38,959 nt of DNA from Dehalococcoidia bacterium (GTDB lineage: Bacteria; Chloroflexota; Dehalococcoidia; Bin125), in contig JAJDYG010000004.1 in NCBI GenBank assembly GCA_022822855.1, positions 1-38,959 of the forward strand. The letters are read 5' to 3'. A model generated the notes under the pieces. It made no database searches and was not told the origin of the DNA. It saw nothing but the letters and a program-made list of their open reading frames with translations. Both the position numbers and the translations under genes were made by a program. This document shows, in pieces, positions 22,333 through 30,960 of this stretch (its first letter is position 1; every line of letters starts with the position of its first letter).

Positions 22333-23304
22333 ATGCCGACCCTGACTGCAGAACAGCTTGATCACTTCGAAACATTCGGATTCCTCGCCGTCGACCAGGT
22401 CTTCGACCCCGAAGAAGTGATCAATCCGGTCATGGACGAGTACGCCGCCGTACTCGACACACTGGCCAACGAACTGCACGATCAAGGGCTCATCACCGAC
22501 ACGCACGACAATCTGCCGTTCGCCGAGCGGGTCTGTCAGGTCTATGTCGAATCGCAGAAGGTCCATGCCCAATACTTCGACTTCTCGCTGCCGCAGAAAG
22601 GGATCAAGGCCGACACCCCGTTCTGGGCCGGTCCGGCGGTGTTCGACGCGCTGACCAATCCCAGTCTGCTCGACACGGTTGAGAGCTTCATCGGGCCTGA
22701 GATCTACTCCAACCCCGTCCAGCACGTGCGGGTCAAGGTGCCCGAGTCGATTGCCCCGCGCGACGCCGACGGCAACGTGATCTACGGCGCCACGCCCTGG
22801 CACCAGGATTCCGGCGTGGTCAACGCCTCGGCCGACGACACGGACATGCTCACAGTCTGGTTCCCGCTGATGGACACTGACGCCGAAAACGGCTGCTTGC
22901 AAGTCATCCCCGGCTCCCATCGCGGCGAGGTCCTCACCCACTGCTCAGGTGTCCAGGGACTCAACATCCCCTCAACGATCCTACCCGGCGAGGACACCGC
23001 CCGCGCCGTGCCGCTGCCGGCCGGCGGCTGTCTCTTCCTCCACCGCAAGACAATCCACGCCGCGCTGCCCAACCTCAGCGAGCGCATCCGCTGGAGCTTC
23101 GATCTGCGTTATCACCCGCCCGGCCAGGCGACCGGCCGCGAAGCCTTCCCCGGCTTCATCGCTCGCAGCCGACAGGATCCGGACGCCGTGCTTCACGACG
23201 CGTCGCGCTGGCGTCAGATGTGGCTCGATGCCCGAGCCGCGCTCGCCGACCAGCCCGATCCCGAGTACAACCGTTGGTCGCTCGACGACGAGGCCTGCGC
23301 CTAG
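22333..23304 (+). CDS. phytanoyl-CoA dioxygenase (PhyH) family protein
   Basis: This 323-aa Fe(II)/2-oxoglutarate oxygenase hydroxylates an organic substrate. With the ATG at 22333, the iron ligands are H157 and D159 in TPWHQDSG and H242 in RKTIHAALPN, and R253 in ERIRWSFDLRY should bind 2-oxoglutarate. The LQVIPGSHRGEVL strand is typical of the family. A GTG 27 nt upstream (22306) is also in frame, but it abuts AAAGGAG with no spacing, so the start is uncertain. The neighbours are a transporter upstream and an aminotransferase downstream, suggesting use of an imported nitrogenous compound. SAR202-type genomes are known for many such oxygenases. Confidence 0.87.
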   Translation: MPTLTAEQLDHFETFGFLAVDQVFDPEEVINPVMDEYAAVLDTLANELHDQGLITDTHDNLPFAERVCQVYVESQKVHAQYFDFSLPQKGIKADTPFWAGPAVFDALTNPSLLDTVESFIGPEIYSNPVQHVRVKVPESIAPRDADGNVIYGATPWHQDSGVVNASADDTDMLTVWFPLMDTDAENGCLQVIPGSHRGEVLTHCSGVQGLNIPSTILPGEDTARAVPLPAGGCLFLHRKTIHAALPNLSERIRWSFDLRYHPPGQATGREAFPGFIARSRQDPDAVLHDASRWRQMWLDARAALADQPDPEYNRWSLDDEACA

Positions 23305-23325
23305 CCTCTCGGGTCTGGCGGGGTC

Positions 23326-24621
23326 ATGAAGTCAGAGTCCGAACTGCTCGAATCAGCCCGCCGGTTTTCGTTTGGCGGCCGTATGGACAAGTCGGGTTCC
23401 GGTCCGATCTTCGTGCGAGGATCCGGTTCCGAGGTCGAGGACATCAACGGCAAGAAGTACCTGGACTTCAACTCGGGCCAGATGTGCGCCTGGCTGGGGC
23501 ACAACCATCCCGCAATCGTTGAGGCCGTCGCCGATGCCTGCGACACACTGATCCACGCGCACAGCAGCTACTACAACGACAAAGAGATTGAGCTCGCGGA
23601 GCGGCTCGGCAAGCTCCTACCGGACCCGTTGCAGAAGAGCATGTTCCTGCAATCCGGCGCCGACGCCAACGAAGCCGCGATCAATATCGCCAGAAAGTAC
23701 ACCGGCGGCTTCGAGATCATCAGTCCGCACACGTCGTTCCATGGCATGTCGGACACGACGCGTTCGCTGACCTTCGCCGGGTGGCATCGAGGCTACGGCC
23801 CGCCGCAACCCGGCATGATGGCGATGCTCGCGCCCTATTGCTACCGCTGCCCGATCAACCTCGAACCGGAAACCTGCGAACTCGCCTGCCTCGACGCCTC
23901 GTTCGAGCTGATCGACGCGCAAACGACATCCCGTCCCGCCGCGGTGCTGACCGAACCGATCTTCTCGGCCGGAGGAGTGATCGAGCCGCCGACTGGCTGG
24001 CTGTCCGAGCTCAAACGCCGCTGCGAAGATCGCGGGATGCTGCTCATCCTCGACGAGGAACAGACCGGTCTGGGCAAGACCGGGGCCACCTTTGCCTTTG
24101 AGCATGAAGATGTCGTACCCGACCTCACTACCCTGGCCAAGCACTTCGGTGGCGGCGTCTGTATCTCCTCGGTCACGACCTCCGCCGAGATCGAAGAACG
24201 CGTCATCGCCGACGAGTTCATCGTCACTCACTCTCACTCCAACGACCCCCTCGCCTGCGCCGCCGGCACGGCCACCCTCAATGTCCTTGAGCGAGATGAC
24301 CTGGCCGGTAAGGCGCGACAGTTAGGCGGGTACTTCAGGTCGAAGCTCAATCAACTCGCCGAGCGCTTCGAGATGATCGGGGACATCCGAGGCCGCGGCC
24401 TACTGCAAGGGATCGAGCTCGTCCGCGACCGACGGACCAGGGAGCCGGCCACGAGCGAGGGCCGGACGATCACCGATCAATGTCTGGGCGACGGCCTCAT
24501 CGTCAGCGTCCGGCGGGAGGGCTCGGTGCTCCGCTTCGTCCCACCGGCCAGCACGACCGAGGAGCAGATCGACCGAGCGATCAGCATCCTGGAGCACGCG
24601 CTCTACAAAGTCAACCGCTAG
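23326..24621 (+). CDS. class III PLP-dependent aminotransferase (2,2-dialkylglycine decarboxylase-like)
   Basis: This is a 431-aa fold-type I PLP enzyme that moves amino groups, or decarboxylates, in the cytoplasm. Hallmarks are YLDFNSGQMCAWLGHNHP at the start, SGADANEAAINIARKYTG, the cofactor Asp D243 in LLILDEEQTGLGKTG and the Schiff-base lysine K272 in LAKHFGGG. The segment CYRCPINLEPETC resembles 2,2-dialkylglycine decarboxylases more than ornithine or GABA aminotransferases. That subclass call is a memory-based inference. The start ATG follows a weak GGCGGGG. It ends in a CTAG whose bases also form the stop of the convergent gene. Confidence 0.85.
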   Translation: MKSESELLESARRFSFGGRMDKSGSGPIFVRGSGSEVEDINGKKYLDFNSGQMCAWLGHNHPAIVEAVADACDTLIHAHSSYYNDKEIELAERLGKLLPDPLQKSMFLQSGADANEAAINIARKYTGGFEIISPHTSFHGMSDTTRSLTFAGWHRGYGPPQPGMMAMLAPYCYRCPINLEPETCELACLDASFELIDAQTTSRPAAVLTEPIFSAGGVIEPPTGWLSELKRRCEDRGMLLILDEEQTGLGKTGATFAFEHEDVVPDLTTLAKHFGGGVCISSVTTSAEIEERVIADEFIVTHSHSNDPLACAAGTATLNVLERDDLAGKARQLGGYFRSKLNQLAERFEMIGDIRGRGLLQGIELVRDRRTREPATSEGRTITDQCLGDGLIVSVRREGSVLRFVPPASTTEEQIDRAISILEHALYKVNR

Positions 24622-25649
24622 CCGTTCGGCGCGCAGGCGCGCATCACGGCTCTGACCGAATCCAGACCCGGCTTCGCCGCCACGACGCGCACAATCGCCG
24701 TGTCCAGACCGTCGGCCAACGCCTCGAATGCCGCCTTCGCTCCCGAGGCGTTGCCGTAGTAGCCGACCCTGGTCAGCAACTCTTCGGAAGCCGCGGCCGC
24801 GACTTCGTCCGCCGAGGCTCCGCTGCGGCGCATGTCGTCCAGCGAACCCAGTTCGTCGGTGAAGCCCATTCGCTCGAAATGGGCCCGATACGCGAACTTG
24901 CGCAGCCGCTCCGAGGGAACCTCCTGGCCCAGCGCGTAGCCGAGCATCGACTTCGCATACGACATCCGCGCCGTTTCAATGTCGTCATCGACGCAGATCC
25001 GGATGTACTCGACGAGCTGGACGTCCTCGGGTCGCTTGCCGGCCCTCGCGGCGCCTTCGTTGAGCCGGTCGCGGCTCCAGCTGACTCGTTCCGGGTCGCA
25101 CCAGTTGAGCACGGCGCCGTCGCCCACTTCTGCGCCGAGCTGGATCATCTGCGGGCCCAGTGCGCCAACCAACACTGGCGTTGGCGGCGGACGGAATCCG
25201 AGTTGCACGCCGTCGTATTGCACGGCTTCGCCCTGAATCGTGACCGACTCGCCGGTAAGCAATCCCTTGACGGCCGAGGTGTACTCGCGCATCACACCCA
25301 GTGTCGACCGCCGCGGGAGCCCGAGTTGCCGTCGGGCGTCGGCGCGGTAGATTCCGCCGGATCCAATCCCGAGTGAGAACTTCCCGCCGCTCATCGCTGA
25401 AACGGTGCCAGCCTCCATGGCAAAGGCAACGGGAGAGCGGTAGGCGACTGGGCAGACGCCGATTCCGGTCGCGAGTCCGCTCGCCTGGTTCCGAAGCGCG
25501 CAGAGATGGAACGAGTCGAGCCCGGCGCCCTCCGGCGTCCAGAGCGACTCGTAGCCTAACTCCGCTGCCTCGCGAGCCAGCGTCTGCTGATCCTCGAACG
25601 TCATGCCCAGCGAGAAGTCCAGACCCAGCCCAATCTGTCCAATTGCCAT
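24618..25649 (-). CDS. LLM-class flavin/F420-dependent oxidoreductase
   Basis: This 343-aa luciferase-like TIM-barrel oxidoreductase is of the F420- or FMN-dependent type. The N-terminal segment reads IGQIGLGLDFSLGM, then ELGYESLWTPEGAGLDSF, ATGIGVCPVAYRSPVA, the KFSLGIGSG loop and PVLVGALGPQMIQLGAEVGDG, all usual in this group. The ATG at 25649 is chosen because AAGGCGG lies 6 nt before it; in-frame ATGs farther upstream give a non-family extension. The gene is convergent with the aminotransferase, sharing the CTAG, and divergent from the esterases. It is only distantly like the other luciferase-like enzyme at 6190-7329, so the two probably have different substrates. Confidence 0.88.
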   Translation of the reverse strand: MAIGQIGLGLDFSLGMTFEDQQTLAREAAELGYESLWTPEGAGLDSFHLCALRNQASGLATGIGVCPVAYRSPVAFAMEAGTVSAMSGGKFSLGIGSGGIYRADARRQLGLPRRSTLGVMREYTSAVKGLLTGESVTIQGEAVQYDGVQLGFRPPPTPVLVGALGPQMIQLGAEVGDGAVLNWCDPERVSWSRDRLNEGAARAGKRPEDVQLVEYIRICVDDDIETARMSYAKSMLGYALGQEVPSERLRKFAYRAHFERMGFTDELGSLDDMRRSGASADEVAAAASEELLTRVGYYGNASGAKAAFEALADGLDTAIVRVVAAKPGLDSVRAVMRACAPNG

Positions 25650-25729
25650 CGCGAGCCGCCTTATCATGACTGCCAGTCTGCCAGCGCAGGCTATCGCCAA
25701 TCCCATCAACGTCCTGAAAGGACGAAACC

Positions 25730-27268
25730 ATGCCTCCCATCGTTAACACGAGATACGGCCAACTCCAGGGACAGACCGAGGACGATCTGCACGTCTTCCG
25801 CGGCATTCCCTTCGCGGCGCCGCCTGTCGGCGATCTCCGCTTCCGCGCGCCGCGTCCACCCGAGCCGTGGGACGGAGTCAAGGAAGCGAACGAGGTCGGC
25901 CCCGGATCGATGCAGACTTTCATGCCCGGTCTCGAATTGCTCGGCGCCTGGGAGATGCCGGTCGATGAGGACTGCCTGTCGCTCAACATCTGGACCCCCG
26001 GTCTCGACGACGCAAACCGTCCGGTCATGTTCTGGATCCACGGCGGCGGTTTCTCGGGAGGCTCCGGCGCGACGCCGATCTACGACGGTCAGTACCTGGC
26101 ACGTCGAGGAGACGTGGTGGTGGTCACGATCAACTACCGGCTCGGCGCGCTCGGCTACCTCTACAACCAGGCGCTGACCGACGGCGACGACCCGCACAGC
26201 GGAAACTACGGCATGCGCGATCAGGTCGCGGCGCTGCATTGGGTCCGGGACCACATCAGCGCGTTCGGTGGCGACCCCAACAACGTCACCATCTTTGGCG
26301 AGTCCGCAGGCGGTATGAGCGTCGGGGTCCTGATGGGCGCGGCCGAAGCAGAGGGTCTGTTCCAGCGTGCGATCCCGCAGTCCGGCGCGGGGCATCACTC
26401 GCTGCCGACCGACATCGCCGAGGAAGTCTGCCGGCGCTACTGCGCCATCCTCGAGGTCAGTCCCGAGGATGCCGGCGCCTTGCGCAGCATTCCCGCCAGG
26501 GACATGCTCGATGCCCAGAATGCCCTGATGGCGGACCCGGAGACCAATGCCCTGACCGGACGCTATCTGATGGCGTTCTCGCCGGTGGTCGAGGGAGGGT
26601 TCCTCGAGACCCTGCCGATCGAGGCCGTCCGCAACGGACGGAGCAAGGACGTCGACCTGCTTTGCGGCACGATCGAAGACGAGTGGACGCTGCTCGCAGC
26701 GCTGCAGGGCGTCAACGAGATGGACGAAGAGGGCGCTCGCGGCGCGCTGGCCGTCACCTCTGGCGACGCCGACACCGCCAACCGTCTCTACGTTCACTAT
26801 CGCGACGCGCGGGCGGCTCGCGGCGCCGAATCGGATCCGTTGACGGTCTATGACTCGGTGATGACCGACTATGTCTTCCGCATCCCGTCTGATCGCCTGC
26901 TCGATGCGCACAGCTCGCTCGACGGATCGGGCAAGACCTACGCCTACATGTTCAACCAGCAGTCGCCCGCGATGGATGGTCGGCTGCGCGCTCCGCACGC
27001 GATCGACATCCCCTTCGTCTGGGGTACCGGCGATCAGATGCGCCCCTTCATCGGCGATGACCCGCAGACCGACCAGCTCTCCGGCTTCGCCATGGACGCC
27101 TGGATCAACTTCGCCCGCAGCGGCAACCCGACGACCAACGCCCTGCCAGGCTGGCCGCAGTACCGAGCCGACCAGCGTTACACCATGGTCCTCGGCCCGG
27201 ACGTCAAGACCCTTCGCGAGGACCGCGAGACCGAGCGCGAGATCTGGAGCTCGGACCTGCTCGAATAG
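25730..27268 (+). CDS. type-B carboxylesterase, copy 1
   Basis: This is a 512-aa alpha/beta hydrolase of the carboxylesterase/cholinesterase family that cleaves carboxylic esters. Visible motifs are the N-terminal VFRGIPFAAPPVGDLRF, EDCLSLNIWTP, the oxyanion loop HGGGFSGGS (about 104-112), the nucleophile elbow FGESAGG with S192, and a C-terminal APHAIDIPFVWG with the likely catalytic His near 427. The acid is probably the Glu in GTIEDEW. No signal peptide is seen, so it is likely cytoplasmic. AAAGGA lies 8 nt before the ATG. The next gene is a close paralogue, so the pair arose by tandem duplication. Confidence 0.92.
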   Translation: MPPIVNTRYGQLQGQTEDDLHVFRGIPFAAPPVGDLRFRAPRPPEPWDGVKEANEVGPGSMQTFMPGLELLGAWEMPVDEDCLSLNIWTPGLDDANRPVMFWIHGGGFSGGSGATPIYDGQYLARRGDVVVVTINYRLGALGYLYNQALTDGDDPHSGNYGMRDQVAALHWVRDHISAFGGDPNNVTIFGESAGGMSVGVLMGAAEAEGLFQRAIPQSGAGHHSLPTDIAEEVCRRYCAILEVSPEDAGALRSIPARDMLDAQNALMADPETNALTGRYLMAFSPVVEGGFLETLPIEAVRNGRSKDVDLLCGTIEDEWTLLAALQGVNEMDEEGARGALAVTSGDADTANRLYVHYRDARAARGAESDPLTVYDSVMTDYVFRIPSDRLLDAHSSLDGSGKTYAYMFNQQSPAMDGRLRAPHAIDIPFVWGTGDQMRPFIGDDPQTDQLSGFAMDAWINFARSGNPTTNALPGWPQYRADQRYTMVLGPDVKTLREDRETEREIWSSDLLE

Positions 27269-27277
27269 GAACGCACT

Positions 27278-28813
27278 ATGGCTTCGAATTCGGTGACCGC
27301 CCAGACCCTGAAGGGCTCGCTGCAAGGGCAAACTGAAGACAGCGTCCACGTCTTCCGAGGGGTGCCGTTCGCTCAGCCGCCGGTTGGCGAACTCCGCTGG
27401 CGTCGCCCGCAGCCACTGGAGTCCTGGGCCGGCGTTCGAGATGCGCTCGAGTTCGGCCCGATCTCGATCCAACCGGCAAGGCCGGCAGCCGGACCATTCG
27501 CAGGGATCATGGGCCATAGTCAGGAGCGGGCTTCCGAGGATTGCCTCTATCTCAACGTCTGGACTCCCGGACTCGACGATGGCCGCCGACCGGTCATGGT
27601 CTGGATTCACGGCGGCGGGCTGAGCAGCGGGTCAGGATCGTCGCCGGCCTACGACGGCGCGCCGCTTGCCGCGCGAGGCGATGTGGTGATCGTCACGATC
27701 AACTACCGACTCGGCGCGCTTGGGTTCCTGCCCGATCCGGTGCTCGCCCAAGACGGCGAAACTGAAGGCAACTTCGGCTTCCACGACATGGTGGCCGCGC
27801 TGCAGTGGGTTCAGGATGAGATCTCCGGCTTCGGCGGCGATCCTCAGAACGTGACGATCTTCGGCGAGTCGGCCGGCGGCATCGCGGTTGGGATCCTCCT
27901 CGCCTCACCGCTCTCGGAGGATCTCTTCCAACACGCGATCATCCAGAGCGGCGCCGCCGATCGGCTTCATTCGCGGGAGTCAGTCGCTGAGATGCTGCCC
28001 TTCTACTACCGAGAACTTGGGCTCGACCAGCCGTCGGCCCAGGAATTGCGCCAACTCTCGGTTGACGACGTGCTGCAGGCTCAGAGCGCACTGGCAGGCG
28101 CCCACCCGGCAATCAATCCCGCCGCCGGGCTGCACGGTCTCCTTAACGCGGTGATCGAAGACAACTTCCTGGACGGAATGCCGATCGATGTGGTGCGGGA
28201 GGGTCGAGGCAGCGGCGTTGACCTGCTCGCGGGCACGATGCGGAACGAGTTCACCCTGCTCTCAGCGATGTCGGGGCTGACAGATATGAACGAGGAGCGG
28301 GCGTTGGAGCTGATGGCGCCGCTGGTCGGCGGCAGCGAACGCGCCGGCGAGTGCTATCAGACATACCGGCAGCTACGAATCCAGCGAGGCGAGGCGACAG
28401 ATCCCCTCGCGATCTATAACGCCGTCATGACCGATCGGCAATACCGCGGCTCAACTCGCCGGCTGCTCGATGCGAGAGAGGGGCAAGCCGGAGGCACCTA
28501 CTCGTACCTGGTCGAGCAGCAGTCGCCGATGTTCGAGGGTCGGCTCGGCGCGCCGCACGCGCTTGATGTCCCGTTGATTTGGGGAACGACCGATCTGATG
28601 CGGGACTTCGTCGGCGACGACCCGCAGGTCGACCAGCTCAGCGGCTTCATGATGGACGCCTGGCTCAACTTCGCCAGAACCGGAAATCCAACGACCAACG
28701 CGCTCCCCGGTTGGCCGCAATACCGAGCCGATCGCCCCTACACGATGGTCTTCGGCCCCGATGTCCGCACCGTCACTGCCGAGCGCGAGGAAGAACTCGC
28801 CCTCTGGCGGTGA
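27278..28813 (+). CDS. type-B carboxylesterase, copy 2
   Basis: This 511-aa paralogue of the gene just upstream has the same motif order: VFRGVPFAQPPVGELRW, EDCLYLNVWTP, HGGGLSSGS, the elbow FGESAGG with S198, and APHALDVPLIWG near the C-terminus. Both end with almost the same stretch, NPTTNALPGWPQYRA. The spacing of 9 nt suggests a two-gene operon. The lid and pocket regions (about 60-85 and 290-380) differ most from copy 1, so substrate range may have diverged. No secretion signal is visible. Confidence 0.92.
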   Translation: MASNSVTAQTLKGSLQGQTEDSVHVFRGVPFAQPPVGELRWRRPQPLESWAGVRDALEFGPISIQPARPAAGPFAGIMGHSQERASEDCLYLNVWTPGLDDGRRPVMVWIHGGGLSSGSGSSPAYDGAPLAARGDVVIVTINYRLGALGFLPDPVLAQDGETEGNFGFHDMVAALQWVQDEISGFGGDPQNVTIFGESAGGIAVGILLASPLSEDLFQHAIIQSGAADRLHSRESVAEMLPFYYRELGLDQPSAQELRQLSVDDVLQAQSALAGAHPAINPAAGLHGLLNAVIEDNFLDGMPIDVVREGRGSGVDLLAGTMRNEFTLLSAMSGLTDMNEERALELMAPLVGGSERAGECYQTYRQLRIQRGEATDPLAIYNAVMTDRQYRGSTRRLLDAREGQAGGTYSYLVEQQSPMFEGRLGAPHALDVPLIWGTTDLMRDFVGDDPQVDQLSGFMMDAWLNFARTGNPTTNALPGWPQYRADRPYTMVFGPDVRTVTAEREEELALWR

Positions 28814-28822
28814 GACAGCCGA

Positions 28823-30226
28823 TTAGAGCGATCGTACGTCGACGAAGTGGCCCGCGACGGCGGCGGCGGCGGCCATGGCCGGGCTGACCAGGTGAGTGCG
28901 GCCTCCGGGGCCTTGCCGGCCTTCGAAGTTCCGGTTACTGGTCGAGGCGCAGCGTTCCTGCGGGCTGAGGATGTCGGGGTTCATGCCCAGGCACATCGAG
29001 CAACCGGCGTCTCGCCACTCGAATCCGGCGTCGCGGAAGATGTCGGCGAGTCCTTCCTCCTCGGCCTGAACTTTCACCAGTCCCGAGCCTGGGACCACCA
29101 TCGCATTGACGCCGTCTGCGACCTGCCCCCCGCCAATCGCGGCGGCGGCGGCGCGGAGGTCCTCGATCCGCCCATTGGTGCACGAGCCGATGAACACCCG
29201 GTCGATGGCGATATCGCTGATCGGCGTTCCCGCGGTCAGGCCCTGGTAGGCCAGCGCCCGTTCGGCCGACTCCTGCGCTGACGCCGTGGCCAGGCTAGTC
29301 GGGTCGGGAATCGAACCTGTGACCGGCGCGCTCTGCGCCGGATTGGTGCCCCAGGTGACGAATGGCGCGATGTCTGCGCCGTCGATCACGACTTCCTTGT
29401 CGAAGACGGCGTCATCATCGGTGACGAGTTCGCCCCAGCGCTCAACCGCCTCGTCCCAGGCGTCGCCTGTCGGCGCGTGTGGCCGACCCTGGACGTATTC
29501 GATCGTCGTCTCGTCGGGTGCGACCAGGCCGGCGCGCGCGCCGCCTTCGATCGTCATGTTGCAGACCGTCATCCGGCCGTCCATCGAGAGGCTGCGGATC
29601 ACGTCGCCGCGATACTCGATCACGTGCCCGACGCCGCCTCCGGTGCCGATCGTGTTGAGGATGGTCAGGATCACATCCTTGGCCGAGCAGCCCTCTGGCA
29701 ACTCGCCGGTGACTTCAACCGACATCTGCTTGAGCGGCGCCTGCGGCAATGTCTGCGTGGCGAGCACGTGCTCGACCTCGGACGTGCCGATGCCGAAGGC
29801 GAGCGCGCCCAGGGCGCCATGAGTCGAGGTGTGGCTGTCCCCGCAGACGATCGTCAGTCCGGGCTGGGTCAGACCCTGTTCAGGGCCGATGATGTGAACG
29901 ATTCCCTGGCGAGGATCCAGCGTGTCGTAGAGCGGTACGCCGAACTCCTCACAGTTGGCCCGCAGCGACTCGACCTGCTGCTGCGAGAGCGGATCTGCAT
30001 ACGGCTCGATCCGTGTGTCGGTCGGGACGTTGTGGTCCTGCGTCGCGAGAGTCAGTTCCGGGCGGCGGACCTTGCGACCGGTCAGGCGCAGGCCTTCAAA
30101 GGCCTGTGGCGAGGTGACCTCATGGACGAGATGCAAGTCGATATAGAGCAGGTCTGGTTGACCCTCTGCGCTGCGGATCAGGTGCTCATCCCAGATTTTC
30201 TGCGCAACGGTACGTCCGGCCATCAT
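28823..30226 (-). CDS. leuC: 3-isopropylmalate dehydratase large subunit
   Basis: This is the catalytic, iron-sulfur subunit that works with LeuD in leucine synthesis. The roughly 467-aa product begins [17 protein letters not shown] and carries the cluster cysteines in [10 protein letters not shown] and [10 protein letters not shown], plus the substrate-loop segment [15 protein letters not shown]. The start is taken at the paired ATG behind GGGAGA; the frame extends 10 codons upstream without family similarity. It is convergent with the second carboxylesterase and divergent from a HicBA-like pair. leuD lies far away near 9756, unlike the usual leuCD operon. Confidence 0.95.
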   Translation of the reverse strand: MMAGRTVAQKIWDEHLIRSAEGQPDLLYIDLHLVHEVTSPQAFEGLRLTGRKVRRPELTLATQDHNVPTDTRIEPYADPLSQQQVESLRANCEEFGVPLYDTLDPRQGIVHIIGPEQGLTQPGLTIVCGDSHTSTHGALGALAFGIGTSEVEHVLATQTLPQAPLKQMSVEVTGELPEGCSAKDVILTILNTIGTGGGVGHVIEYRGDVIRSLSMDGRMTVCNMTIEGGARAGLVAPDETTIEYVQGRPHAPTGDAWDEAVERWGELVTDDDAVFDKEVVIDGADIAPFVTWGTNPAQSAPVTGSIPDPTSLATASAQESAERALAYQGLTAGTPISDIAIDRVFIGSCTNGRIEDLRAAAAAIGGGQVADGVNAMVVPGSGLVKVQAEEEGLADIFRDAGFEWRDAGCSMCLGMNPDILSPQERCASTSNRNFEGRQGPGGRTHLVSPAMAAAAAVAGHFVDVRSL

Positions 30227-30300
30227 CGTCTCCCTGCTCTGGAATCTCTGTCTCACGAGTCATCTTACGCGCAGCAATGGCTGAGGCCTTCTGCCAGAGA

Positions 30301-30306
30301 TATCCT
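30301..30306 (+). promoter_or_regulatory. -10-like TATCCT before the HicBA-like pair
   Basis: TATCCT lies 24 nt before the ATG at 30331, with GGAGGA in between, so this would be an ordinary leadered promoter. It sits in the short divergent gap with leuC. Confidence 0.3.
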
Positions 30307-30330
30307 GACACACGAGGAGCGGAGGACCGC

Positions 30331-30660
30331 ATGGCAACGCCCGCCTCAGACATTGACGTCAGCCCGATGGTTTTCACCGAGTTCGTCTCGAACGGTCGGC
30401 GATACCGAACGGATCGGCCGCTCGTCTTCACCTTCGAATACTCGGAAGAAGACGGTGTCGGCCTCTACCTCTTCGAGGGGGAGTACAACATCATGCATGG
30501 CGCTGAGACGCGCGAGGAGTGCTGGGACCTGATCGACGACTCGCTGAGCTGGATGTGGCGGGAGTATGCAGAGGGCAATCCCCTGGGCATGGATGGAGTC
30601 GCGGTGGAGTTTGGCGCGGAGCTACGCGCCCGCTTCAAGCTGGCAGCAGATGCCGATTAG
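30331..30660 (+). CDS. small acidic protein, candidate antitoxin of a HicBA-like pair
   Basis: The 109-aa acidic product is not firmly recognised. It has a strand-rich start (FTEFVSNGRRYRTDRPLVF) and a helical, tryptophan-containing middle (ECWDLIDDSLSWMWREYA). GGAGGA lies 5 nt before the ATG at 30331. Its end overlaps the next gene by 11 nt, and the partner looks like a HicA-type toxin, so an antitoxin role is inferred from order and overlap. No helix-turn-helix is clear. It is inserted between leuC and leuA and faces leuA. Confidence 0.6.
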   Translation: MATPASDIDVSPMVFTEFVSNGRRYRTDRPLVFTFEYSEEDGVGLYLFEGEYNIMHGAETREECWDLIDDSLSWMWREYAEGNPLGMDGVAVEFGAELRARFKLAADAD

Positions 30661-30934
30661 CGCGCGAACAGTCACGCGTGGCTTGTTGCGCAAGGGCTTC
30701 CGGCTCACCGAATCGCGTCATCGCCGGTTCCGCTACTACAAACTGAATGGCGAGAGAACCAGAGTTGTGACGCTGACGTCTCACGGCTCGGACCGCGACC
30801 TCGATGATCGTCTCCTCGCAAGGATGTCTCGCCAACTCCACCTGACCCGACGACAGTTCGATGACCTGATCGACTGCCGACTTGCCCAGGACGACTTCGA
30901 AGCCATGTTGCGCCGCGACGGATTCATCCGCTGA
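30650..30934 (+). CDS. HicA-like toxin candidate
   Basis: The 94-aa basic protein resembles HicA-type mRNA interferases. An opening TRGLLRKGFRL helix-turn is followed by SRHRRFRYYKLNGE, VVTLTSHGSD and a C-terminal domain (LLARMSRQLHLTRRQFDDLI). Classical HicA has a conserved His on the second strand; here SRHRRF and the SHG motif provide candidate histidines. The gene overlaps the upstream one by 11 nt, so translation is coupled. It is longer than many HicA proteins because of the C-terminal helical part. The toxin function is inferred. Confidence 0.6.
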   Translation: MPISARTVTRGLLRKGFRLTESRHRRFRYYKLNGERTRVVTLTSHGSDRDLDDRLLARMSRQLHLTRRQFDDLIDCRLAQDDFEAMLRRDGFIR

Positions 30935-30960
30935 ACCGCGTCGCGGCGCAAGCCAACGGG

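Noticed and set aside
25706..27610. A 634-codon minus-strand frame across the esterase genes
   Set aside because: It is a mirror of two strongly supported esterases, low in information and without any motif.
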